Shown here: positions 12,422 to 24,036 of the stretch, one piece after another
Position numbering within the stretch: position 1 is the first letter of the stretch
Layout of the letters: every line of letters starts with the position of its first letter
Assembly: GCA_000934385.1 (NCBI GenBank)
Contig: KN880526.1
Location: 24,773 to 88,772 of the forward strand
Reading direction: 5' to 3'
Length of the DNA: 64,000 nucleotides
Origin: Cylindrobasidium torrendii FP15055 ss-10
Lineage: Eukaryota; Basidiomycota; Agaricomycetes; Agaricales; Physalacriaceae
Notes under the pieces: generated by a model
What the model saw: only the letters and a program-made list of their open reading frames with translations
Database searches by the model: none
Told to the model about the DNA's origin: nothing
Translations under genes and position numbers: made by a program

Positions 12422-12773
12422 TATGAAATATGAACGGTTGGGTAAGGGTGTAGGGGTGGCTGGGATTAGGGAAGGGTCTTGAGATGTTATATTGCACATT
12501 TGTGTTTGATACTGGTCACCTACGCCTCTCTTGTATATCTCTCTTTATTAGTTGTTTCTCATATGCTTTTACATTTAAGTAATAAAGTCCTCTCGTTTTG
12601 CGGATATTCTGTAGGATACGAATTGTGGCTCCTGCTCTGGCTCAGTCCGACTGGGACCAAGGTCCATCGGAACTCGGGACCGGTCGTCACGCGCACGTGA
12701 GCGTGTTTTGTGACTGAAACGCGGTTCGATCGCAGAGTAGCTTTCATTGACACCACCACTTACTCTTGACACG
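12422..12773. other. Intergenic spacer before the PIF1-type gene
   Basis: 352 bp without a gene. It contains the 3' flank of the RhoGAP gene and the promoter of the helicase gene. A GTCACGCGCACGTGAGCGTG stretch near 12685-12705 includes a CACGTG-like E-box. Confidence 0.4.
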
Positions 12774-15305
12774 ATGCCGAAAGCCAAATTTTACGCCGTA
12801 GCTCGAGGAAAGGAAGGTGCTCACATATACGATACGTGGGAAGAGGTATGTCTGCATGCTGCAACTGGGAGTCAACCTCTGGACCATTTCAGTGCTCGAA
12901 GAATGTAAGCGCGTCATTCGCAGCGCGTGTATGCCTCCCTGATGTATATTCTCGTTAGACGACTCGATTCCCCGGCGCGAGACACAAATCATTTGCCTCA
13001 CGCAAAGATGCGGACGATTGGTTGAGTGAGTACAATGCGATCGCACACGACACTCATCCAATACTGACAATATTTTGGTCCAGAGAACGAACTTGCTAAG
13101 AACAGACGTCCGCCTCCTCCTGGCTCCGAGGTTATCAGCATCTCTGACGATGAGGTTGTAGCTCCTCCACCTAACCCCAGGGCGACACCAAGGAAGTCAC
13201 CATCGAAGAAAGAGCGCATAGTCATTGACATTGAGGATGAGGACGAAAGCGACATGGACATTCAGATGCTACCGCCTGCCTCGTCTTCAGCTGCGTCCCC
13301 ATCCCCGTCGGTGCCGCCCCCGGACGCGGACCGTCAAGAGAAGATTGAACTCTCCCCCGAGCAACTGCGTGTTTTAGAACGCGTGAAGGCTGGTCAGAAT
13401 GTCTTCTTCACGGGGTCTGCTGGAACTGGGAAGTCTGTTTTGTTGAGGGAAATCATCAAGTACTGTAGGAGCAATGATATGATAATGGGAATCACCGCGT
13501 CGACTGGAATAGCGTCAGTCAATATTGTGGGTATGTTGATTCCGCTAGTGACCATGGCTGACCACAATTTGCCGTAGGGTGGCCAAACAATTCACTCCTG
13601 GGCAGGCATTGGGCTTGGGAACGAAACAGCCGAGAAATACGCTGGCAAGTTTCGTGGACAGAGAGGAGCAACGGTCAAACGTTGGCGAAATACAGATGTG
13701 TTGATCATCGACGAAAGTTTGTGCGTTTGTTCCGACATCTACTGTTTCTCACAGTATCTTAGTTTCCATGCTGGACGGGAAACTTTTTGATAAACTGGAA
13801 AAAATCGCAGCCACCCTACGTTCCTCTTCAAAGCCTTTCGGGGGCATCCAAGTGTGTCCAAAAACTCCAGCGCTGCAGACAGTCCTGACTTCCAAGCAGC
13901 TCATCCTTTCTGGAGACTTCTGTCAGCTACCACCAGTTCCCAACCAAATCGATGGCAAAACTATCCCGGCTCACTTTGCTTTTCAAGCGGATACGTGGTC
14001 GCGGTGTGTTGGCGAACCGGTGGCCTTAACGCATGTATTTCGGCAAAAAGAACAAAGTACGATCTCTTAGGCTCATCGTTGCATTTCTAACGCCTGTGTA
14101 GAGTTCATCGACATGCTGAACGCCATGCGATATGGTGAAATGACTCCAGAGGCTGTCCAGGAGTTCCGTGGACTGAGCCGTAAGGTCGTCTATACAGACG
14201 GTATTGAGCCTTCGGAAATGCATGTATTCCTCTCCCTTTGGTGTCGACCGTAGCTCACAGCGTTGTTCAACAGCTACGCGCTCCGTAAAGAAGTGGAAGG
14301 AGCAAACCAAACGAGGCTTAAAGCGCTTCCAGGTCAACAACATACGTATAGATCTCGCGATACAGCGGGTGTCAAGGCGGGGGGCTATGCTGTAACCACA
14401 GACGAGATGGAAAGGCATTTAAGCAGAATGGTTTGCCAAAAAGATGTTTCGTTGAAAGTCGGCGCGCAGGTCATGCTGATCAAGGTAGAGTTTACGTTCT
14501 ATCTTGTACGTCTCACCAAACCCTCGTAGAATCTCGAACAAGGGCATCTCGTCAACGGGTCTGTTGGGAAAGTGGAAGATTTCATGACTCAAGCAGAAGC
14601 CAAAGCCGACATGATCTCTATCGCTGAAGCAAAGAAGCCCTCGGATGATGAAGACGAGAAATGGAATCGCAAACGTGTTGAACAGGCATTGGGGCATGGC
14701 CCTTCGATATGGCCAAAAGAACAGAGGTGGCCTGTGGTACGCTTCACTAGTGGACGCCGGTTATGTGTTGTGCCCATGGACTTTACGGTGGAGAATTCAG
14801 AAGGTGGCGTTGAAGCTAAGAGAGACCAAGTGCGTTTTTCAATATGAGAGGGTCGCCAACTCATTTTCGGCTTCAAGGTGCCATTGATCTTAGCGTGGGC
14901 TCTCAGCGTGCATAAATCTCAAGGCCAGACTCTAGAGCGTGTCCGCGTCGACCTGAAAAGCACGTTCGAAAAGGGACAAGGTTAGTTAGTCAACCTGGTT
15001 TTGTATGCATTCTTGACATTTTCATTAGCTTATGTTGCCCTATCGCGAGCAACGAGCTTACAGACACTTGAAGTATTGAACTTTGACCAGACCAAGTAAG
15101 TCTATTATCACGCTATATTGAGATGACTTCAACATCATTCACAGAGTCATGGCCCATCCCGACGTTATCGAGTGGGCCAAGCAGTTCCGGACTCACGAAA
15201 TCGATCCTCAGCTCGCAGAAGATTTCTCTGAGGACGATGAGTACGTTCAGTATGTGCGTTAAATGGCGTGCGGATGCCGCTTGCTGGTGCAGAAGGAGGC
15301 GATGA
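12774..15305 (+). CDS. PIF1-family DNA helicase with N-terminal viroplasmin/RNase H1-type domain
   Basis: Roughly 650 residues in many exons. The first three exons encode a viroplasmin-like (RNase H1 N-terminal) fold: [20 protein letters not shown], then CSKN, then [20 protein letters not shown]. An acidic linker ([20 protein letters not shown]) follows. The helicase carries Walker [12 protein letters not shown] (near 13410), Ia [10 protein letters not shown], Walker B LIIDES (near 13700), [22 protein letters not shown] and the C-terminal [11 protein letters not shown] and [10 protein letters not shown], all PIF1/RecD-like signatures. It should unwind DNA 5'-3', with known family roles at telomeres, G-quadruplexes and Okazaki fragments. 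The end is either the TAA at 15260-15262 or, if a last intron at GTATGTGCG is spliced, the TGA at 15303-15305. One exon junction near 14219/14273 fits only a GC-AG intron. Converges on the next gene with 71 bp between stops. Confidence 0.92.
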
Positions 15306-15376
15306 GTTATGATACAAATATTCTAGTCGAGTAGTCCATGTCACGGTACAATACTGATACGAAGCTTGCTTTGAAA

Positions 15377-17343
15377 CTAAACAACCTCGACAAAATTAGC
15401 CGGGAAAATGCCTTCGCGACCTTTGCTCTGCCCAGTCCACCTGCTGGGCATCAGTCAAATGAATCACACGAAAGAAAAGAGCATACCAATCGTCTGTGCT
15501 GTCGCTCATCTTGATTATGGTAATGACATCACCCTTGGATGCGTAAGTATCCAGCGACAAACATGAGCTATTCGCCACATTACCTTGTTGAAGGACAAAT
15601 CCCCCGCCTGGCACGTTTAGTATTGTAGTAAGTAATGCCAATTGTAGATACGCACCTCGACGGCATGGAAATCAAACAGAGCGATAGCACGAGCCAGGCC
15701 ATCCGAAAGAGGTTTGCTCAGCTCCGGTTTGGGTGCAATATACGACCGCGGCGCCTCGTCTTCGAATGGATTATCGTCGTTGTTCGCGGCGGAGTAACCC
15801 GACCAGTTCGACGCTGCAAGGCTCTTGGAACGGGAATGGGACATTGCCGCTGGGGAGTCCGTGAGACCGGGGCTGTCGAGGTCGTCGAACCAATCTTTCT
15901 GGCTAGTCGTGGTATTGGCAGGCAAGGACCGACTATTCTTATGCGACGGCCGTGCATCCGGCTGTGCGGAAAAGTCGGATTCAAATTGCGTGTCGAATCC
16001 AGATGTAGAGTTTCTCGCGGTAGACACAGGCGGTGGGTGAGAACGGTTTTCCTGAAAGTCGTTTTCGTCGAAGAAGTAAGAACCGTTCCGAGTGGGTTGA
16101 CCCCAAGACTGAGGTGGGAATGACTCTTTCTTCTTTTTCTTCAGCTGGGCGGGGGGTTTCACTGCCGAACCTAAACCACCAAACGCGTACGACCTCGCAG
16201 ATGGGGCGGAGTCAATGGAGGCCACGGAGTCCCCAGCCCCAAGGGGGCCGTCGTTGATCCATGGGCGGCCTCCAGGAAAGCCAACGCAAGCATCCAATGT
16301 CTGGATAAGTGGCTGCGCCCAAGGTGGCTGTTGAATCGACCCCGAGAGGAGAAGGCGTGCTGTGACGTTGGGATTGTTGTACGCTATCGAATTTGCGTCT
16401 TGGCGCTCAACGATGACAGTTCCTTCCAGAGAGATGCCACCCTATGCCAATCTCTGCGTCACTTGTACGCTGCGCACGGCGACAACTGAGACTCACAAAT
16501 AAGCCCTTTGTTTTGCTGTAAGAGTACATCGCAGCAACCTTGGCCTTTGTGCTGACTGATGCCAGTGCTTCTCCGTTACGTCCCAAAGGTCCTCTACGTG
16601 AATGTAAGAAAGAAGGGGACGGATGCTGGAAATCATACGTACACTGCGAGACTCATGTTTCCGCCCAGCGAAAGAGAACCTGCGGCCATGAATGATTGCT
16701 GGGATATGAATGAGCGACGGAAAGGATATGAGAGAGAAGCGTACGAGAGCTGCACGAGTGTTGAGGACGATGAGGACATCGGTAACCTCTGCCCCAGCCT
16801 GACCCCCGAATCCTAGACCAGCAGTGCCGATTGCCGATGGCGAGCTCCATGCTTGACGGAGGTTTAGTGTTTGTGTAAAGACAAAGGAAGGGGGAAGATG
16901 CTCACATCCGTCATCCAGCCTTGCGATAACGATGCCACTGCCCCCTCGGGCGGAAAATACAAACCCAGCTTTCACGACCTGCACAAAGGAATGCTCAGTA
17001 TGCACACCGTATGACCGCAGACTGGGAATGTGAAATTGGAAATTGAACAAAGGTAGAAGCGGAGTCGAGAATAGAGCACAGCAGCCGAGTCCACAAAGCA
17101 CAAAGCAGTTGGCACCACGTGGGCGCGGACGCACCGTGTAGATTGCGAATCCACGCGCATTCTCGAGGACCTGGCGAGGGATAACCCCATCGAGTCCATT
17201 GTTTCCACTATCCACAAAGGACTTGAAGATTCTGGCGGCCTTTGAGCCAAATTCGTCAAACGGCCTTAATGGGCTACGTTTCAGACACATACCTTTGCAC
17301 ATTCCTTGGACAAGGACTGGGGCATTGGAGAGTTGAGCTTCAT
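15377..17343 (-). CDS. LSB3/YSC84-type protein: SYLF domain + SH3
   Basis: About 450 residues. The start at 17343 reads MKLNSPMPQSLSKECAK, spliced to AARIFKSFVDSGNNGLDG. The SYLF (formerly DUF500) domain continues with VLENARGFAIYTV, AGFVFSARGGSGIVIARL, WSSPSAIGTAGLGFGGQAGA, MSLAVGPLGRNGEA and FGGISLEGTVIVER. A long polar linker contains LKKKKKES and an NPFED motif (an EH-domain-type NPF). The C-terminal SH3 domain (about 15690-15380) reads ARAIALFDFHA, AGDLSFQQGDVITIIK and IFPANFVEVV. The family binds phosphoinositides and actin at endocytic patches; that role is inferred from this exact architecture. It is divergent from Argonaute, with 274 bp between start codons. Confidence 0.92.
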
Positions 17344-17505
17344 ATCTGCAACGATGTCGAGCTCAGTCCAAATTGGTGGTGGTGGTACGATGGAAAGAGA
17401 GTATTGTCAGCAGTGCCACAGCTTAAGCCGCGTCTCCGAGTCCCGCAGCGGAGCCAAAAGTCTAGCCGAGGCCCCTCGTCAAATTAGAGTGACGCCGGCC
17501 GATCA

Positions 17506-17531
17506 CACGTGGAATCGATCAAGATCACGTG
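17506..17531. promoter_or_regulatory. Twin CACGTG E-boxes in the LSB3/Argonaute divergent promoter
   Basis: Two perfect CACGTG palindromes at 17506-17511 and 17526-17531, 20 bp apart (two helical turns), within the 274-bp spacer. CACGTG is the core site of bHLH factors; function here is inferred. Confidence 0.5.
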
Positions 17532-17617
17532 CAGTCAAGAATCCGATAGATTAGCGCCGCTCAGACGCCGAACCTTTCAACTTTCTACTACCATCACAAC
17601 CTTGAATACCAGAAGAC

Positions 17618-20600
17618 ATGTCTGAATACAGAGGACGAGGACGCGGTGGCGCTGGCGGTGGTGGTGGACGAGGCGGCTTTCGAGGCGGCGATCGTGGACG
17701 CGGAAACGATCGTGGCGGACGCGGGGGTGGCGGGCGCGGCGGCTTTCAAGCACCTCGAGTGGCACCGTACGTTCTCCGCGCCTTTTCGTTTGGCGCCTTT
17801 TGATTTTGTCTTGCTGTAGTCTTCCTCCCGCAGGCCCCGTAGATGCTCGGTGCGTTCGCTGCCTCATTACCACACTACCAGACTGAGTGGCTCACTACGC
17901 CTTACTAGCCTCACCGATGGATCGGAGGCCACCCTCGTACGCGCACTCAAGACTCTAAAGGTCAATGACAATGAGCTTCCCCTTCGCCCCGACTTTGGGA
18001 AACTGGGAAAGGAAGTCAAGTTGCGCGCCAACTTCTTTAGTGTCAATATTCCCGAGACCAACCTGTTCGAGTACGACATCGTCATGACACCTTCTGCTGG
18101 CGCATCCAACCGCCGTGTGAAAAGGCGCATCTTCCAGCTCGCGGAGCAGTCTCCAGAGTGGGCTCCCCTCCGTGGGAAGGTTGCCCATGACCACGCATCC
18201 AAACTCATTTCCTCCTACGAACTCCCTCAACCTCTCACCATCTCCTCCATCGAGTACTACGAGGAAGACGAAGATCCCGACCGCAAGAACAAGTAAGTTC
18301 TTTGTCGCTCTACTGCCATTTAAATCAACAATTAATCTTTCAGGAAATCATATACCCTGGAGTTCAACTTTATCCAACCAATTGACACAGCCAAGCTCCT
18401 TCGGTATGCATATTTCAGAGTGACGCTGTATAATCTGACAACTGGTTTAGGTTTGTCAAGGGCACTCCGAGTGAACGCAATGAGGACGTACTTCCAATCT
18501 TGTCCGCGTTGAACCTGATTCTAGCAGCTCATCCTTCTCGCGCTGCCGGAGAAGGAGGCGCCGTACTTGTGGGACGCAACAGATTCTTTACAAAGAATGC
18601 TGCACCTGCTGTGTCGCTTGGGGTGCGTATTTACTTCCTTTCGCTCCATTCCAATCCTTACCTTTCTATCAGGGTGGCCTTGAGGCGTACGTCTTGCAAT
18701 GCATCTGCATTCCATCAAACTTACTATAAAGCAGATGGCGCGGGTTTTATTCTTCTGTCCGCCCGAGGTAAGCTCATGTGCGACCTTTGTGGGCCTTTCT
18801 AATGGAATATCCAGTCATCATCAACTCCTTGTCAATGTCAATGTGTGCACGACAGCCTTCTACGGTAAGTCTCATTTGCTAGTTTCCCTCCCTCGACTCA
18901 CACACTCCAAGAACCTGGGAATCTCGCCACTTCACTGATTGCCTTCGCTCGTGGAAGCTATGGTGCCCGTTTCACTGCTTTCGCAAAGGGTGTACGCGTC
19001 AGGACGCACCTGGGCTTTGTCAAGACCGTGAAGAGCGTCACCGACCTCAAACCGTCGCAGTATACTTTCGACTGTGCCGAGCTTGGTGGTCGCGTAACGG
19101 TCGAGCAATATTTCAAGAAGAGTACGCTGGTTTTGTTTCTTCAAGGGTCGAGCAACTCACCTGTTTGCAGAGTATGGCAAAACTCTCCTACACCCTGACC
19201 TTCCTCTTGTCGACGTCGGCGGTGGGAACAAAGCGAATCTGCTTCCTGCCGAAACGTGCGACGTCAGTCATTCCAAATGGATATCACCTTGCCCACTGAC
19301 CTTTCAATGTAGATCCTCCCGAACCAAGCGTTCAAAGGAAAGCTGTCCGATGACAACACCGCGAAGATGATCACCGTCGCTGCTCGACCCCCCAATGCTA
19401 ACGCCTCAGCGATCCTTGGGGCTGGATTGACCGAGCTTGGTTTCCGCTCCCAGGGCGGCTCAGAGACTCTCAAGAATTTCGGCATTACTGTCGGCAACGA
19501 GATGGCCATCGTTCCGGGGCGTGTCCTCCCAACTCCCAGCGTCACGTACCAGGGGAACTCTAGTACGCTACGATCACCCTTCTTGATTTTCCTCTCTCAC
19601 AACCAACAGGCCGCACCCGAGTTGATGCTGAGAAAGCAAGCTGGAACCTCCGCGATGCCAGATTCTTCAGGCCTGGCACTCTCAGCAACTGGGTGGTACT
19701 TTGCATCAACGACAACAATCCCGACGATTTTAAAGGTCCAAAGGACCCAGACCTACGCGCTTCCGTCGAGAACTTTATGGCTTTTGCGCAAACTGCCGGT
19801 ATGGTAGTCAACGGTTTCCCTGGCATAATTGGTGCCAAGCCCCCGCCCCGCGAATTCTCGGACCCTACACGTACCGCAGCCACTGCAGCCATCACGGCAG
19901 CGCTGAAATCTCGCCCTACCAAGCCGGCATTTGCGCTGGTCATCCTCTCTAACTCTGATAAACACATCTACTCGAACATCAAGCGCCTCTGCGACTGCAC
20001 GCTGGACTTACCTACCGTCTGCGTTCAGGCCGGAAAGTTCAAGAACAGCAACGCTGCTTACAATAGCAATGTTCTACTCAAGGTTAACACCAAGCTCGGA
20101 GGGACAAAGTACGTCTGCTGCTTCATGCTGCGTGATGGTCTTTGATTGTTTGCTTCTTTAGCCACACTCTTGACCAGGCCGGATTGAAGCTCCTCGATGG
20201 AAAGAAGACTATGATGGTGGGTACCTTCAGTACCTCTTTTTGGCGCTATGCTCACTAGTCCTCAGGTCGGCATTGACGTTACCCATCCCGGTCCAGGCAG
20301 CGTGAGGGGCACTCCTTCCATCGCGGCTGTGGTAGCCAATGTGGACGAACACTTCTCACAATTCCCTGCATCCATGCAACTGCAAGAGTCCAAGAAGGAG
20401 ATGGTGACGGAGCTCGCTGCGATGATGCAGGAGCGCCTTCTTGCGTACAAGGCTCGTAACCGGAGCCTCCCCGAGCGGTGTGTTTCTCGCCTCCTTGAGT
20501 CTACACCAACTCATGACGATGAATTAACAGGGTTATCGTTTACCGCGACGGTGTTTCCGAGGGACAGCTTCAAACTGTTGTTGATGAGGAGATGCCGGCG

Positions 20601-21332
20601 ATCCAAGCAGCCTTCCGTGTCTTCAACCAAGGAAACTACAGGCCTAAGTTGTCCATCATTGTAAGCGCGCGGCAACCTGTGTCACTCGTCCGGCTCACTA
20701 GTTGATAGGTTTGCGGGAAGCGCCATCATACACGATTCTTTCCTGCAGATGAGCAAGGTTCTGACCAGAAGGGGAATTCAAAGGTAGACCATTGTAATCC
20801 TATCGAGTGTCCACTCTGCTAACCCTTCGCGCAAGCCGGGCATGGTTGTTGACCGTGGAGTAACCTCCGTGTATCAATACGATTTCTTCCTCCAATGTAT
20901 GCTTCAGTCTTTTCTATTCCTGCTGACGGTGTCTCATTTGTCTATTTAGCCCATGCAGGGCTTCAGGGAACGACGCGTCCGACCCACTACTATGTCGTCC
21001 ACGACGACATTGGGTTCAAACCGGACGAAATCCAACAGATGACGAACCATATCAGTTACATGTTCACTCGTGCCACCAAGGGCGTCAGCCTTGCTGCTCC
21101 GGCCTACTACGCCGACATGGCTTGCGAGCGTGGTCGCGCATAGTGAGTTGCTACCTCTGTAATCCAGCCTCTTCTCACCAATGTGTTTTGCAGCATTCAC
21201 AAGTTGCTTCACGGTGTCACTGACGTGAACCTGAACTCTGCTACCGCTGACGACGACGTTTTCGCGGAAGCTAAGACGCTTTGGGGAAACGGAGTCGGGC
21301 AAAACATGCGGAACATTATGTATTATATCTGA
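17618..21332 (+). CDS. Argonaute (RNA-silencing effector)
   Basis: About 900 residues over many exons. Residues 1-46 are an RGG/Gly-rich leader (RGRGRGGAGGGGGRGGFRGG). The N domain follows (RLTDGSEATLVRALKTLK), then the L1/DUF1785 region (GRNRFFTKN), PAZ (YFKKKYGKTLLHPDLPLVDVG), MID (about 19700-20100) and PIWI. The PIWI catalytic residues visible are Asp in VGIDVTHPGPGS (near 20275), Glu in the following SKKEMVTE helix, Asp in VIVYRDGVSEGQ (near 20545) and Asp in APAYYADMACERGR (near 21115). This is a DEDD tetrad, so slicer activity is plausible. GKRHHTRFFP and THYYVVHDD are further conserved PIWI blocks. It should load small RNAs and silence targets. The neighbours are not RNAi genes, as is usual in fungi where such genes are dispersed. 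Frame is kept through all exons; no sign of decay. Confidence 0.96.
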
Positions 21333-22335
21333 AGGCGTTTATCGTGTGCTTGTCAAGTCATCGCCGGGTTCGTAGCTTTGCTAGTGTGCTCGTGTACTGT
21401 TACTATTGCTGTGTTGTCCTTGAACTTACGATTGTACTTATGACCTTTACTGATGAATGACCATGTTGTTACAATGTATCATCTCAGCGACTGGCGCACA
21501 TCAACGAGCTGGTCATTTTGCGGGCCGAGAGGAGTTCTCTATCCATTGTGTTCCATGAAATCGATCCCACGGACCAGAGAATACATTCTAACCATCGGTG
21601 CCACTCACTGCCAGAAAGACCAAAACGGTCAACTACGTATCAGGACTTCAAGAACCCATCCTCAATGAATGCAGATCACCAAGCGACAGTTCAAATTGGT
21701 TGAATCAACACCTGGGTACCGGTTCGTGTTAAGAATGCAGCTTCACATCCATCTTTTGAAGGCCAAGATGACTCGGCCTGATTTGACGGTTGGAACTGGC
21801 AGCGTGCTCTAAGAGAGTTCCTCCCATGCTTTTCGAAGTTGCTGGTGTATCGGACGGGACATGTGCATTATCACTGTCAGGATGCAGGCTGTCCTTGCGC
21901 GAGGCTCAGTATCGACTGGGTCTTTAGTCGCGGATTTTGAATTGCGTCCCGCGTACAACGGGAAGTAGGCTACTTCTAACGCGGCCGTTACGAAGAGGGA
22001 TCCCGCAAAGACTCGGAGACGGCAACTTGGAGGTGTCGTCTCATGGATCGGCTTCCACTTCTGTATTCGGCCAAGAGGTTGTCGACGACTTGTATACTCT
22101 ATATGCGTGTTGTTACGGCTTGATGAAATTTACACGCGACTTGAGCTTGAGCTTGAGCAACCACCGAGGCAGAAGAAAACAATCGAAACGGCATTGGCAA
22201 ACACTCGGAATGTCTGAGAGGACCGAGGTCAAAAGTGAAACCACGCGCCGGGCAAGTTACCACTACCATCACCATGAAAAGGAGGTTCCCCTAGAATTCA
22301 CCTTTGCACCATCACCGTCAGCGCATCCGAGAGCT
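21333..22335. other. Intergenic region after Argonaute
   Basis: About 1 kb. Holds the Argonaute 3' flank and the promoter/leader of the membrane-protein gene. The frame of that gene stays open upstream to about 21937, but no conserved protein segment is seen before the signal peptide, so I treat it as leader. A (TTGAGC)3 hexamer repeat lies at 22141-22158. Confidence 0.45.
22141..22158. repeat. (TTGAGC)3 microsatellite
   Basis: Three perfect hexamer copies in the leader region of the membrane-protein gene; no function implied. Confidence 0.8.
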
Positions 22336-24036
22336 ATGGTTCCAAGTTGTCTGAGCGCAGTGACGCTGGCATTAATGGCGTTATCGAGCGCAGGGAAGGC
22401 GTCGGCGTCGTTTATGGACCAGGTGCGTGGACGCATTCCATCCAGCCAATTCAACTCTAAACTTCCGTCTTCAAATCGTCTAGTCTTTTTTCTTCGACTA
22501 TACCCCAGCGTCAGAAGCCATCTCGGTGCCTGTGACAGCACAATGCGAAACTATCCATGTACAATGGGAACGCTCGTCTGCGTCTGGACCGAACCCAGTT
22601 GCACCATATTATCTGCAAATATATACATCTGCCTTTGTGTTCCCTTTTGTTGTATCTGCTGGGAGTGGATTATCGTTTGACTGGCAGGTTCCGTTCGGGC
22701 CAGGTGCGCTTTAACATCATGCCCATCAGTTTCGATTCTGACATGCAGAAGGAACATTGTATCAAGTGTGTATGTTTGATAGCAAAGGATATACTGGAGG
22801 TAGACTTTCTTGTGCTCCATTGAAAGAGAAACTTTGGCCTGACGACTTCCAAAGGTTGCCAGAGGGTATATACCATGATTGCCAACACGACAGTCGAGAC
22901 ACCATCTTGCGCGAATGTCACCTTTCCTTTGGGTCCGCTGGATATTGATGCAAAGGTTTCGAATGGCCCATTATCGCAGTATGGATGGATACCGGAGGTG
23001 TGCAGGCAATCTGCGTTCGCGCAGCCTTTGTACTTATAAGAACAGTGCACAGAAATTTCCTTGACGCCAAAGAACGGAACTGCACCGTACACCTTAACTG
23101 TATGTCCCTCCTCTGAAATATCGGTCTTTGACAATACTCATATTGCTAGGTTGCTCCGGCATCCCATCCTCCATACAACCAAACTTTGAATACAAAACAG
23201 GAAGTAAAATGGACGGTTGAATTGGGTTGGGCCTCTTCGTTTTTCATTAGTGTGGTGGACGCGGATTTCAACTATTGGTCGTATGGACCCCTGCATAGTG
23301 GCCAGGGAACGGATACAAGTTGTCTTGCGCCAAGGTGTGTACTCTCACGGCCAAAGTTTTCCCACACCTAAAATGTCATTTTAGTTCTTCCTCGGCAGGA
23401 TTGACTGCAGGTGTTGGCATTGGTGGTGTTGTCCTGGGTCTATTGATGGGAGTTGTGGCTGCGTTTTTCTATTACAGGCGGCGTGACAAGCGTCGAGGAC
23501 GCGGCCACCAATTTCTACCACTTGCAACTTCAACGTCCGCGCATTCAGAAGCAAATCCATTCGACATAAATCTGTCATCTAGCTCGTCAACACGATACCA
23601 GTCTGTCCCGGACCGCTTGTCGTATCAACACAGCGGTGGATATCAAATCGAACCGTTCTTGCTTCCTGGAGAGCGGTCCCGTTCGCCCTCGTCTCCTGCT
23701 TCGCCGCATCCAAATCCGATGCAAGGAGAGCAGAGCGGTGCACGGCAGCCATCTAACCACGTATATGTGGTGCATCACGATGGTGGGGTGGCGCCTGTCA
23801 CCGTATTCCACGACGATGGCACAGAGGTGGTCGAACTTCCACCGAGATATCGGGATGGTGAGGGGTCTGGACAGGGCGACGAAAGAAGCGAAGGAACACA
23901 AAGCCGGTCTGAGCGAAGCGGTAGCAGCCCTCTGCCTCCTGCAAGTCGACCACTACCTTCGCCTCAAATAATGGACCGACGACGGCCAGGAGACAATCCC
24001 AGAAAATCTGGATTACATTCACAGCAATATTCATAG
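22336..24036 (+). CDS. Type I membrane protein with extracellular domain and PPxY-containing tail; function unknown
   Basis: Start at 22336 gives a signal peptide (MVPSCLSAVTLALMALSSAG). Exon 1 ends at 22422 and exon 2 begins at 22484 (SFFFDYTPASEAISVPVTAQ). The ectodomain has scattered cysteines and beta-rich segments (CETIHVQWERSSASG, PYYLQIYTSAFVFPFVVSAG, LTVAPASHPPYNQT, KWTVELGWASSFFISVVDAD). A single transmembrane helix follows (LTAGVGIGGVVLGLLMGVVA, near 23400) with a basic stop-transfer FYYRRRDKRRGRG. The cytosolic tail of about 180 residues is disordered and contains VVELPPRYRDGEG, a PPxY motif of the type bound by Nedd4/Rsp5 WW domains. I do not recognise a named family; the layout resembles the many mid-size single-pass proteins of mushroom-forming fungi. 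Confidence 0.8.

Noticed and set aside
12684..12706. Palindromic GTCACGCGCACGTGAGCGTG as a special regulatory element
   Set aside because: Contains one E-box core only; symmetry beyond that is imperfect and could be chance.
21937..22335. N-terminal extension of the type I membrane protein
   Set aside because: The upstream frame is open but would bury the clear signal peptide that starts at 22336.
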